A stretch of 64,000 nt of DNA from Polaribacter cellanae (GTDB taxonomy: Bacteria; Bacteroidota; Bacteroidia; Flavobacteriales; Flavobacteriaceae), in assembly GCF_017569185.1 (NCBI RefSeq), contig NZ_CP071869.1:3524001-3588000 (forward strand), read 5' to 3'. The translations under genes and the position numbers were made by a program. The notes beneath the pieces were generated by a model that worked only from the letters and a program-made list of their open reading frames with translations, ran no database searches and was not told the DNA's origin. Below, in pieces: positions 8,724 through 16,397 of the stretch; within the stretch, counting starts at the first letter, position 1, and each line of letters opens with the position of its first letter.

Positions 8724-9350
8724 TTACGACTTTATCTGCGTTTTCCAAATAGAAAATAGTAGGTAAATAAATATGCCAAAACCAAAGGTTACCAACCAAG
8801 TTCTGGCATCATTAAAACTATACATACTTTTTTTTAGAACGGTTATTGGACTTGTAAAAATATCCCAAGAATTCAAGCGTAAAAATCTGCCTAAATAAAT
8901 GCCAAATCCGCATAAAAAAGTAACAGCATAAGAAAAGTAATTTGCGTATTTTAAATTCCATTTTTGTTTAATTATTTTGTAAACATCAAATAATGAGATT
9001 ATTGTAAACAATAAACCTGTTGATGCATACGTGAATATGATAAAAAGATCTAATCCTATTAAAGTCGATTTTATATGATGTAAATGAACAAAATCGGTAA
9101 TAATATAAGGTGCGTTTGGTAAGAATATCAACCAAACAAATAATAGAGAAATCAATTTTGGTTTCGATATTTCTTTAATATTTAGTTTTTTAACTTTTGA
9201 AGAAATTGCATAAGGAACAATCGCTAAAAAGAGATTCCAAAGTAAAAAGCCAAAGAATAAGGAACTCGTTAGTTTTACTCGAACAACAAATAAGAGCAAG
9301 CAAAACAAGATTAAAAAGTGAATGTTAGATATTTTTTTAAGATGCCTCAT
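8724..9350 (-). CDS. DUF1361 family membrane protein
   Basis: 208 residues with about six or seven hydrophobic helices. The phrase WLIFLPNAPYIITDFVHL is the signature of DUF1361, and a second conserved stretch is FLCGFGIYLGRFLRLNSWD. Function unknown. The ATG at 9350 overlaps the end of the upstream DUF2809 gene by 14 nt, so translation is probably coupled. It is the last gene of the CreD cluster. It ends 26 bp from the MscS stop, on the opposite strand, without a visible terminator hairpin. Confidence 0.85.
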   Translation of the reverse strand: MRHLKKISNIHFLILFCLLLFVVRVKLTSSLFFGFLLWNLFLAIVPYAISSKVKKLNIKEISKPKLISLLFVWLIFLPNAPYIITDFVHLHHIKSTLIGLDLFIIFTYASTGLLFTIISLFDVYKIIKQKWNLKYANYFSYAVTFLCGFGIYLGRFLRLNSWDIFTSPITVLKKSMYSFNDARTWLVTFGFGIFIYLLFSIWKTQIKS

Positions 9351-9714
9351 GCCAGTTTTTTATATTATTTTCAATCACAATTATTGTTAGAAAACCAAAG
9401 AAATAAGCAACCAAATCTCCAATGCTAAAAGAAGTTCCTAAAACGAGTTTCCAGAGTTTCTCATATTCAAACGGATAATGATTTTGCAAAGTTGTGAGTT
9501 GTAAAAACTCGATTCCAAAAGAAATAATTAAAACAATTATGGCTGCTTTATTTGCAGAAATATTTATGAAGCTTTTTACTAAAGTATAGAGGAGTATCAC
9601 TGCTAAAAAATCGCCAAAAGTGTGTCTTATAAATCCATTGGCATATGTTGCAATTGCGATTTCAGATAGGAGCAATGAGCTAAAAATTAGAAAGTATTTT
9701 TTATTGAATTTCAT
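9337..9714 (-). CDS. DUF2809 family membrane protein
   Basis: 125 residues from the ATG at 9714 (MKFNKKYFLIF). A longer reading reaches a TTG at 9777 but adds an unlikely extension. Four hydrophobic helices are seen, with the DUF2809 phrases RHTFGDFLAVILLY and FGIEFLQLT, then GDLVAYFFGF. The fold is VanZ-like (small integral membrane proteins). It overlaps DUF1361 downstream by 14 nt and lies 74 bp after CreD. Function unknown. Confidence 0.82.
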   Translation of the reverse strand: MKFNKKYFLIFSSLLLSEIAIATYANGFIRHTFGDFLAVILLYTLVKSFINISANKAAIIVLIISFGIEFLQLTTLQNHYPFEYEKLWKLVLGTSFSIGDLVAYFFGFLTIIVIENNIKNWHEAS

Positions 9715-9788
9715 AAATGTTTTTTTAAAAAAGAGCAAAACCTCAAAAATATGAAGTAGAGGCTTTGCTCTAATCAACCAACTAACTA

Positions 9789-11168
9789 TTAATTATTCTC
9801 CCAATCGATTTTTCTTGAAGTGTACATAACTCCAGCTAATATTAAGAATAAGCCAATACTACCAACTAATAATGCATAATTTTCTAATTGAATAATTACA
9901 AAAATAAAGGTGTACAAAGCCGTTAAAGAAATTCCTATAAAGAGTGGAAATTTTAATGTTTTTAAAATTGATTTAGAATAGGCTGTAATTAGTAAAACAA
10001 CAGCAGTTCCTGCAATTATGTAGGCTTTAAAAAAGCTACTATGTTCCGAAATTGAGATTAATAATGTGTAAAACATTGTTAATGCGATTCCAACCATTAA
10101 ATATTGAAATGGATGCATGTTTATTTTGCTCATCGTTTGTATTAGAAAGAAAATTAAGAAAGTTAAACCAATTACTAAAAACCCGTATTTGGCGGAACGC
10201 TCACTTTTTTGATATTCATCTACAGGAATTAAGAAATTTACTCCAGAAGCAAATTCAGTTAAATCTGGAATTCCACTAAAATATTGTTGAGAAAAAGGTC
10301 TGTTGATATCTAATATTTTCCATTTTGCATTAAAACCATCCTCTGTAATTTTATCTGAATTATAAGGGAGAAATTCTCCAATAAAATTGGCATCTTTCCA
10401 ATCGGATTTTATATTTACATCAGTATCTTTTCCAATAGGAATAAACTGAATTTGTTTACTTCCTTTCATTTCTACGCTCATAGAAAATAAAACTTCTTTA
10501 TCTTTTGGAACATCCGTTTCTAAAATATTGTTACTCTCTAATTCATTTAGGTTTATAACATTTGATCTGTATTTCTTTTTGGTTTTAAAGTTTTTAGAAG
10601 TTAAAGAATATTGGTTTTTATTCATTTTTATTTCGAACAAACTAATTGCTCCTTTTAGGTTCGAAGTCTGTACCACCAAATGTATTTTATCCCATAAAAT
10701 ATCTTCATTTTTTATGTCTTTTTCAGAAAAATTTGGTGTAGAAAAACTACCATTTATATCAATTTTACTTTTATAAACGGCAGTTTTATAAATTCCTCTC
10801 TCTTTTTCTTCTGGGTTTATTGTTGAATTTATTTTTAGTTTTTCTGGAAAAAAATAAGCGTATTTTGTACTTGAAGAAGTAATTTTTTCTGATTTTTTAC
10901 TCTCAGTATTCATTACATATTTTGTGTGGTAAACCTTATAAGGAACTTTTAAAATAGGACCGTAAAGTAAAACTTCTTCTCCCCATTTTTGGTTAATTTC
11001 TCCCACAACTTCCTGTTGCCTAAACTTTCGTTCTGTAATTAAACTCTCGATAAATGATAATGGAATCATTAAAACGAGTACTAAAATTCCTACGATAATC
11101 ATTCTTGCAGTGATAGAGGTTTTTGCCCATTTGCCAAATTTTCCTTGTTGATTGTTGTTTGTGTCCAT
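9789..11168 (-). CDS. creD: Cell envelope integrity protein CreD
   Basis: 459 residues. One N-terminal helix (about 20-42, ending PLSFIESLITER) is followed by a large extracytoplasmic domain (about 45-320) and five or six helices at the C-terminus (about 325-455). The order and the phrase QQEVVGEINQKWG near residue 55 match CreD (inner membrane protein). In enterobacteria CreD belongs to the CreBC regulon and affects envelope integrity and colicin tolerance. Bacteroidota lack CreBC next to it; here a small winged-helix regulator is nearby instead. It starts 2 bp after the stop of the Coq4-like gene, so the two are coupled. Confidence 0.92.
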   Translation of the reverse strand: MDTNNNQQGKFGKWAKTSITARMIIVGILVLVLMIPLSFIESLITERKFRQQEVVGEINQKWGEEVLLYGPILKVPYKVYHTKYVMNTESKKSEKITSSSTKYAYFFPEKLKINSTINPEEKERGIYKTAVYKSKIDINGSFSTPNFSEKDIKNEDILWDKIHLVVQTSNLKGAISLFEIKMNKNQYSLTSKNFKTKKKYRSNVINLNELESNNILETDVPKDKEVLFSMSVEMKGSKQIQFIPIGKDTDVNIKSDWKDANFIGEFLPYNSDKITEDGFNAKWKILDINRPFSQQYFSGIPDLTEFASGVNFLIPVDEYQKSERSAKYGFLVIGLTFLIFFLIQTMSKINMHPFQYLMVGIALTMFYTLLISISEHSSFFKAYIIAGTAVVLLITAYSKSILKTLKFPLFIGISLTALYTFIFVIIQLENYALLVGSIGLFLILAGVMYTSRKIDWENN

Positions 11169-11170
11169 AG

Positions 11171-11644
11171 TTATTGTATTTGTAAAATTTGTTGTTTGTT
11201 AAATATGATTTCTCTTAAATCTGATAATGAGTGAGCAAAAAGTTTTTGATACTCTAAATGATGAAATGGATTACATTTCTTACCCAATTTGTAAGATTTT
11301 AAATAATAGCTTGCAAATTCTGGTAGCATTAGAGAACCAACAATTACAACTCCAAATAGATAAAAACTTCTTTTGCCATTACCAAAACATAAATATTGTA
11401 AGGCAATTTCATCTTCTACTTTGGTTCCATAACCCGTAATTAAATGGTATGCATCATGCCTTTCTACTTTTGGTAATAATTCGAACCCGTTTTTGTTAAG
11501 AAAAGCGCCAAGTTCATTCCCAAAAGTTCCATTAGGGTATTTTAGTAACTCTTTACTGGTAATTCCCCAAGGCTTTTTGTTTTTAAACCTGATATACATT
11601 CTTTGTGAATGCTCAAACAACCAGTAAATTAATTTCTTTCTCAT
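11171..11644 (-). CDS. Coq4-like protein
   Basis: 157 residues. The sequence HDAYH, then 11 residues, then Glu (in RHDAYHLITGYGTKVEDE) exactly fits the HDxxH-x11-E metal motif of Coq4, the ubiquinone-biosynthesis scaffold. The rest is mainly helical, with one hydrophobic stretch near 100-115. Flavobacteria generally use menaquinone, so a role in ubiquinone synthesis is not expected; the quinone link is family knowledge only. The ATG at 11644 lies 17 bp downstream of the operator-like palindrome. The gene is tightly coupled to creD (2 bp gap). Confidence 0.75.
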   Translation of the reverse strand: MRKKLIYWLFEHSQRMYIRFKNKKPWGITSKELLKYPNGTFGNELGAFLNKNGFELLPKVERHDAYHLITGYGTKVEDEIALQYLCFGNGKRSFYLFGVVIVGSLMLPEFASYYLKSYKLGKKCNPFHHLEYQKLFAHSLSDLREIIFNKQQILQIQ

Positions 11645-11661
11645 TTTATTATTTTAAAAGA

Positions 11662-11678
11662 ACTTTGTTTTTCAAAGT
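11662..11678. promoter_or_regulatory. Operator-like palindrome, copy 1
   Basis: ACTTTG, 5-bp spacer, CAAAGT: a perfect 6-bp inverted repeat just upstream of the Coq4-like gene. On the minus strand its left arm reads TTACTTTG, one mismatch from the TAnnTTTG -7 box, so a bound protein could block transcription. The same site with shared flanks (AAAGA before, AA after) recurs at 12641-12657. Confidence 0.55.
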
Positions 11679-11696
11679 AAGTGGATAAAAAAAAGT

Positions 11697-11993
11697 TTAT
11701 TTGTTTTTAATTAATTTTTCAAGTGCTTCTATATGCTTTTTAAATTCCTGTTTTCCCAACTCTGTTGCATAATATTTTGTATTTGGTTTTCTGCCTATAA
11801 ATTGCTTTTCAACTTTAATAAAATCTACTTTTTCGAGCGATTTTGTATGGCTTGCCAAATTCCCATCTGTAGCACCTAATAACTCTTTAAGCGTATTAAA
11901 ATCGGCATATTCGTTTACCATTAAAATAGACATAATTCCCAGTCTAATTCTATGGTCGAAAGCCTTATTTATATGTAAGATGATGTTTTTCAA
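11697..11993 (-). CDS. Small winged-helix transcriptional regulator (HTH_34 type)
   Basis: 98 residues, a single winged helix-turn-helix. Helices are followed by the recognition segment LKELLGATDGNLASHTKSLEK and the wing GRKPNTKYYATELGK, typical of the small MarR/ArsR-like family called HTH_34. The likely start is TTG at 11993: an in-frame TAG lies seven codons upstream, there is no ATG before residue 21, and the N-terminus from TTG matches the family's usual 'MKN..' beginning. It lies 29 bp after the paralogous membrane protein and 52 bp before the Coq4-like gene. It is the natural candidate to bind the two palindromes. Confidence 0.85.
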   Translation of the reverse strand: MKNIILHINKAFDHRIRLGIMSILMVNEYADFNTLKELLGATDGNLASHTKSLEKVDFIKVEKQFIGRKPNTKYYATELGKQEFKKHIEALEKLIKNK

Positions 11994-12022
11994 ATAGAAA
12001 ATTTTTCGTTGCTAAATTACAG

Positions 12023-12631
12023 CTATTTCTTATCATATTTAAAATACATAACAGTTCCGTAAACAATATGCATTATTCCAAAACCAAGCACCCAAAACCA
12101 AAATCCATAACCCGGAAAAATGGCACAAATTAGTCCGATTACTATTTGTGTATATCCTAAGTACTTAACATCTCCCAATGTATATTTAGACGCACTTAAC
12201 AAAGCCAATCCATAAAAAAGTAACATTAAAGCACCTGTTTGTCCATAACGTTGTTGATTCAGAATAATAATAATGTAAATTGCACCAGCCAAAAGTGGCA
12301 CTATAAAACTGGTTAATAACCTTCTAGTTAAAGAGTCCCAAATTTTCTGATTGTTCTTTTTTGCTTTTTTAGTCGTTAAATAAATGGCGGTTCCAATGCT
12401 AAAAATACCAACCAAAATAAGGTCTAAAAGTATAAGGCGAAAAACTTTTCCGTCTAAAATTAAATAACCTCTTTCACTTTGTGCAACCAACCAATAGGCG
12501 AAACTTGCACCAATTAAGGCATAAATACCAGCTAAAATACCAGACAAACCACTTAATGAGATAAATTTTGATGATTTATTCATTAAATGCTTAATTTCGG
12601 ATATATCTTTTAAATAATTTTCTGAACTCAT
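12023..12631 (-). CDS. Six-helix membrane protein, paralog of its upstream neighbour
   Basis: 202 residues from the ATG at 12631 (MSSENYLKDI); a longer reading uses TTG at 12682 and runs through the palindrome, so I reject it. About six hydrophobic helices follow a short cytoplasmic N-terminus. The start of helix 1 (GLSGILAGIYALIGA) and the end (LGFGIMHIVYGTVMYF) resemble those of the neighbouring protein (GITSILIGFYFLGAA and LGIAHITYGVVV), so the two are paralogs. Function unknown. It is cotranscribed with the winged-helix regulator 29 bp downstream. Such membrane/HTH pairs could act as a sensor and regulator, but nothing here proves it. Confidence 0.75.
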   Translation of the reverse strand: MSSENYLKDISEIKHLMNKSSKFISLSGLSGILAGIYALIGASFAYWLVAQSERGYLILDGKVFRLILLDLILVGIFSIGTAIYLTTKKAKKNNQKIWDSLTRRLLTSFIVPLLAGAIYIIIILNQQRYGQTGALMLLFYGLALLSASKYTLGDVKYLGYTQIVIGLICAIFPGYGFWFWVLGFGIMHIVYGTVMYFKYDKK

Positions 12632-12640
12632 TTTTAAAGA

Positions 12641-12657
12641 ACTTTGAATTACAAAGT
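12641..12657. promoter_or_regulatory. Operator-like palindrome, copy 2
   Basis: ACTTTG, spacer AATTA, CAAAGT, lying 9 bp upstream of the ATG of the membrane protein at 12631. It shares arms, spacing and flanks with 11662-11678, only the spacer differing. Confidence 0.55.
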
Positions 12658-12698
12658 AAAAAATAAAAATTGATGTGTGCAATAAAAATGTAATAAAT

Positions 12699-13256
12699 TT
12701 AATTGCGAACTACAACTCCGTAAGTAATATGTGCAATTCCAAGAATGGAAAGAGAAGAATACCAATAACTAGGAATTAAGAAACAAAGTGCTCCTAAAAC
12801 GAGACAAAGTACAGGTAAAATAAGGTAGTTTTTATTTTTTTTATTTCTAAATAAGAAAAGCAAAACCCCATACATAATTAAAAAAACGGGCGTAATAAAA
12901 TCGATATACCCTTTTTCTTTTAGAAGAAATAAAACCAAAAAAATAATACAAATGGATGTAAAATATTTCCAGAAAACAGTCTTTGTTTTACGATTCCATA
13001 ATATATATTGAAATCTTTTCGCCAATCTTCTGCCTTTAAAAAAGAATGCCAAAGAAGAAAATAGAAAGACAAAAAATGCAATTCCTATAATTAAAAACTC
13101 GACCAATTGTGGCGATAACATTCCTAAAACATTATTTTCAACAAGGAAACCCTCTAAAATATATTCAATGGCATATGCAGCTCCTAAAAAATAAAAACCA
13201 ATTAAAATACTTGTGATTCCTTTTAGAGAAAAGTTTACAGAGAAATTATCGTGCAT
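12699..13256 (-). CDS. Six-helix membrane protein, hypothetical
   Basis: 185 residues from the ATG at 13256 (MHDNFSVNFSLKG); a TTG at 13301 gives 15 more residues but is less likely. About six hydrophobic helices with a basic loop (KGRRLAKRF) after helix 2. The C-terminal phrase LGIAHITYGVVV is shared with the protein encoded next, its paralog. The gap of 67 bp to that gene holds the second palindrome. It is divergent from the DUF1801 gene. Function unknown. Confidence 0.7.
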   Translation of the reverse strand: MHDNFSVNFSLKGITSILIGFYFLGAAYAIEYILEGFLVENNVLGMLSPQLVEFLIIGIAFFVFLFSSLAFFFKGRRLAKRFQYILWNRKTKTVFWKYFTSICIIFLVLFLLKEKGYIDFITPVFLIMYGVLLFLFRNKKNKNYLILPVLCLVLGALCFLIPSYWYSSLSILGIAHITYGVVVRN

Positions 13257-13324
13257 AAGAGAATTATATTCAAAATTTTTATAACTTTCGTAAATATACA
13301 AAATGAATATTTACTTGCATAATT

Positions 13325-13696
13325 ATGAAGCCAGCAGAAGAATACATTTTAAACCAACCAGAACCTTTTAAATCCATTCTATTGCATTTGCAAATTTTAA
13401 TTGAAACTAGTTTTCCTGAAGTCGATTTACAATTTAAATGGAAAATACCTTTTTATTATTTGAATGAAAATCCTTTCTGTTATTTAAATGCATCTAAAAA
13501 CAAAGGTTATGTGGATGTTGCATTTTGGGCATCTGCGCACTTAACAAAATTCAATGAACTTCTAATTACAGAAAACAGAAAAGTAATAAAATCTTTAAGA
13601 TATTTTAAGGTTGAAGATGTAAATGAGGAAGTTTTATTATCGGTTTTAGAAGAAGCGCATCAACTAAAAGACAAAGGTTTTTATAAAAGAAGCTGA
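13325..13696 (+). CDS. DUF1801 family protein (YdhG-like)
   Basis: 123 residues, soluble, no signal peptide. The family shape is clear: an N-terminal helix, then VDLQFKWKIPFYYLNENPFCYLNASKNKGYVDVAFW with the Lys-Trp-x-Ile-Pro-Phe core of DUF1801. Structural members of this family are small alpha/beta proteins of unknown function. It stands alone, divergent from the membrane-protein gene on the minus strand (68 bp between starts). The 150 bp after it hold no gene. Confidence 0.8.
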   Translation: MKPAEEYILNQPEPFKSILLHLQILIETSFPEVDLQFKWKIPFYYLNENPFCYLNASKNKGYVDVAFWASAHLTKFNELLITENRKVIKSLRYFKVEDVNEEVLLSVLEEAHQLKDKGFYKRS

Positions 13697-13890
13697 GTTT
13701 ATCCACTCGGTTTTATAAAACAGTCTTCTCTTCATAGTTTGTCACGCTGCAAGCGTCTCAGGCAAGAGTGAAAACGATTGTGTTGAGATTTCTATGAAAT
13801 AACAAATTTAAAAAGAGAATTTTGAAACGAACTATAAATAAACCTTAAACCAAAAACCTTGAACCTAAAAGTCTTTGCGAGAAACCTAAA

Positions 13891-14844
13891 CTATTTCGTC
13901 TTAAACTGAAGTGCAACCTCATTATTAAAGTATAAGTACAATTCAGAATTTTTTTTAGGGTTAGGAATTGATACAATAGTAATTCCATTTTCCATTTTTA
14001 AAACAGGTTTTTGTGCATACCTATACCCTTTAAAATTATAAATAATAGCAGAATTTAAGGCCAAGTTCTTAAATTTTAAAATAATGTTTTTACCATTTTC
14101 AGCTTTAATAATTCCATTTTGTGGAGAAAGCAATTCGATATTCGAGTTTAAAAAATTGTGTCCATAAATAGGCTGATTGTAAAATTCAGATAAAGACATT
14201 CTACCAAAACGCAAAACCCACAAAGAGTCATCAGGAAAATGAGTTTTAAATATTTTTTCTTTGGGAATATTGTAAAAGTAATTGTTAAATTTTCGAATCC
14301 ATTTACCATTGTATTCGTAACCAGCAGCCCAAGTTGCGTCCAGAATAATCCATTTTTCATTTAGTTGTATGGCGTTCCAAGCGTGGTTTGTGGTGTTTGC
14401 AGGTATTCCAATTTCATTGGGTGTATTTCTTGCATATCCTTTTATAACCTTCGAATTTAAACCTAATAAATCGCAGATTCTCTTAAAAGATTGTGCATAT
14501 TCTTCGCAAACACCTTGTTTTGTTTTAAAAGTGGCATTCACTAAATTGTTTTTTGCAGCTTGTAATTTTTGTAGCTTTTCAGCTTCGGAAGCATAACTAA
14601 AACGAATACTTCTTTGTTTTGGATTGTAAAATTCTTTTAAATTATAGCGAATATTTTTTGCCAACCAAAAAAACGCAGCTCTTGCTTTTTCTTCATCTTT
14701 AGAAAAATCGTTATCTATTTTAGTAGCTAAATCTTCTACTTTAGAAAAGCGTGGGTATTTCGTGACTTTAGCATCTACTTCAGCAAAATCTTGAGAATTT
14801 ACAGAGATAGAAATCAATAAAAAGAGAGTAAGAAGGTATTTCAT
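13891..14844 (-). CDS. Exported transglutaminase-like protein
   Basis: 317 residues from the ATG at 14844 (MKYLLTLFLLIS), which gives a clean Sec signal peptide; a TTG at 14877 adds an unlikely extension. The transglutaminase/cysteine-protease core is complete: Cys113 in GVCEEYAQ, His154 in NHAWNA and Asp169 in ILDATWA. This arrangement matches the kyphoscoliosis-peptidase-like branch of bacterial proteins. The C-terminal third (about 220-317) looks like a beta domain. It probably acts in the periplasm as a peptidase or crosslinking enzyme; the substrate is unknown. It stands alone between DUF1801 and the repeat-rich gap before kdsA. Confidence 0.85.
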   Translation of the reverse strand: MKYLLTLFLLISISVNSQDFAEVDAKVTKYPRFSKVEDLATKIDNDFSKDEEKARAAFFWLAKNIRYNLKEFYNPKQRSIRFSYASEAEKLQKLQAAKNNLVNATFKTKQGVCEEYAQSFKRICDLLGLNSKVIKGYARNTPNEIGIPANTTNHAWNAIQLNEKWIILDATWAAGYEYNGKWIRKFNNYFYNIPKEKIFKTHFPDDSLWVLRFGRMSLSEFYNQPIYGHNFLNSNIELLSPQNGIIKAENGKNIILKFKNLALNSAIIYNFKGYRYAQKPVLKMENGITIVSIPNPKKNSELYLYFNNEVALQFKTK

Positions 14845-15040
14845 ATTTGTAAAATGTAAACAACTTTGTAGAAACAATTATTGTGCCTTTATTTGTTTGT
14901 TTCATGGTTTCTATTAAATTTTCATTCAATTCCCATTCAGTTTGTCATCCTGCAAAGATCTTTTCCAGATTGCGTGGAATACTTATAGCACGATAAACTG
15001 GGTAGAAATTGGTTTTTAATTAGTTGTTTTACAGCGAAAA

Positions 15041-15070
15041 GACCCTTCAAGTTTTTAAATCTGAAGGGTC
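15041..15070 (-). terminator. Hairpin terminator after kdsA
   Basis: GACCCTTCA (15041-15049) pairs perfectly with TGAAGGGTC (15062-15070) around a 12-nt loop. Read on the minus strand the stem is followed by TTTT, which suits termination of kdsA transcripts. The stem is also a common repeat type between genes in this family. Confidence 0.5.
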
Positions 15071-15104
15071 TGAAAATAGTGTTTCTTATTGGAATTGAGT
15101 AAGT

Positions 15105-15200
15105 GCGTTAGGGATAGAGCGACTTGTTTGAGCTCTTTTTTTTTAAAAGCAAGTAGTCTTTCGACTTCGCTCAAGATAAACTCCAGCCCGTTAAAACGCC
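15105..15200 (+). repeat. Composite dispersed repeat, copy 2
   Basis: It begins GCGTTAGGGATAGAGCGAC and goes on through TGTTTGAGCTC and a T run, matching the minus strand of 5822-5856 with only a few differences. It then contains TTTCGACTTCGCTCAAGAT (about 15160-15178), also seen near 49678-49698, and ends near GTTAAAACGCC, matching the end of copy 1. Confidence 0.65.
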
Positions 15201-15224
15201 AAAAAAATAATAAAAAATAATCTT

Positions 15225-16043
15225 TTATAAATTATTTATTGTTTTACGAATAGCCACTAAATTCGTTAACAAACTTTCTAAATTGTCTAAGTGTAACATA
15301 TTTGCACCATCAGATTTTGCGTTTGCAGGATCGAAATGTGTTTCTATAAACAAACCATCTACATTGTTTACCACTCCAGCTCTGGCAATCGTTTCAATCA
15401 TTTCTGGTCTTCCACCTGTAACACCAGTAGTTTGGTTGGGTTGCTGTAATGAATGTGTAACATCTAAAATTGTTGGAGCAAATTCACGCATTTCTGGGAT
15501 TCCTCGAAAATCTACAATCATGTCTTGGTAGCCAAACATGGTTCCTCTATCTGTAATCCACGCTTTGTTAGAACCTGCATCTTTTACTTTTTTAACGGCG
15601 TGTTTCATAGCAGCAGGACTCATAAATTGTCCTTTTTTTAAGTTAACAACCTTACCCGTTTTTGCAGCTGCAAACACCAAATCTGTTTGACGTACCAAAA
15701 AAGCAGGAATTTGTAATACATCTACATATGCAGCAGCTTTTGCTGCATCCGAAACCTCGTGAATGTCTGTAACTGTTGGTACATGAAAGGTTTCTGAAAC
15801 TTTTCTTAGAATTTTTAGTGCTTTTTCGTCTCCAATACCTGTAAAACTATCAATTCTACTTCTGTTTGCTTTTTTAAAACTACCTTTAAAAATGTAAGGA
15901 ATCTCTAACTTATTCGTAATTGTAATTACTTTTTCTGCAATACGTAAAGCCATTTCTTCGCCTTCAATTGCACAAGGTCCAGCTAATAAAAAGAAGTTGT
16001 TAGAATTTAGGTTTTTTATGTTTGGTATAAGAGATAAATCCAT
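15225..16043 (-). CDS. kdsA: 3-deoxy-8-phosphooctulonate synthase (KdsA)
   Basis: 272 residues, the standard length. It condenses phosphoenolpyruvate and arabinose 5-phosphate to KDO 8-phosphate, the first committed step toward the KDO of lipopolysaccharide. Visible motifs are LAGPCAIEG near the N-terminus, FKGSFKKANRSRIDSF, TDIHE, NLKKGQFMSP, TDRGTMFGYQDMIVDFRG and the C-terminal GLFIETHFDPANAKSDG. It lacks a signal peptide and acts in the cytosol. It is a single gene with its own -7 box at 16061-16068 and a terminator-like hairpin downstream. Confidence 0.97.
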   Translation of the reverse strand: MDLSLIPNIKNLNSNNFFLLAGPCAIEGEEMALRIAEKVITITNKLEIPYIFKGSFKKANRSRIDSFTGIGDEKALKILRKVSETFHVPTVTDIHEVSDAAKAAAYVDVLQIPAFLVRQTDLVFAAAKTGKVVNLKKGQFMSPAAMKHAVKKVKDAGSNKAWITDRGTMFGYQDMIVDFRGIPEMREFAPTILDVTHSLQQPNQTTGVTGGRPEMIETIARAGVVNNVDGLFIETHFDPANAKSDGANMLHLDNLESLLTNLVAIRKTINNL

Positions 16044-16060
16044 TTTGTATAATTTTTTGA

Positions 16061-16068
16061 CAAAAATA
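16061..16068 (-). promoter_or_regulatory. Probable -7 box of kdsA
   Basis: Minus-strand TATTTTTG, a perfect TAnnTTTG, 17 bp before the kdsA ATG. No convincing TTG -33 element was found at the right distance. Confidence 0.45.
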
Positions 16069-16397
16069 CGTAAAAATTAAGCGTTTTGAAACGAGATGTT
16101 TTTAGATGGTGAAATACTTTAATTTGCAGAGTTAATAGTTGTTTAAAGCAAGGAATTTTATTGTTTTAAATACCCATTGTTGTAAAATGACTACAAATTC
16201 ACGAATTTTTGTTTCAAATAAACTTTAAAAAGAATAGCTACTATTTTTTTAAATCTAAAAATTTTTATTTTTATTTGTGAATTCATAGTAAAAAAAAGAA
16301 GCAAATTTATGTTATAAACCTACTGTTTTCTAGAGACAGTTTAGAAACTTTTTTTCTAATTAAATTCGCTATATTTATGCTTTTAAAACCCAATAAA
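16069..16397. other. Divergent intergenic region kdsA / M28 peptidase
   Basis: About 330 bp of AT-rich sequence without a supported frame longer than 20 codons. TATATTTA at about 16370 may be a degenerate -7 element for the peptidase gene. Nothing else was seen. Confidence 0.4.

Larger units (their letters stand above)
14845..15224. other. Gene-free stretch with hairpin and composite repeat
   Basis: Between the transglutaminase-like gene and kdsA there is no supported coding frame. The stretch holds a fragment like the dispersed GTCATCCTG...AAAGATC repeats (about 14948-14970), a hairpin at 15041-15070 and a composite repeat at 15105-15200. Confidence 0.6.

Noticed and set aside
12632..12682. 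Longer N-terminus for the membrane protein from TTG 12682
   Set aside because: It would run through the operator-like palindrome and adds an atypical leader; the ATG at 12631 fits better.
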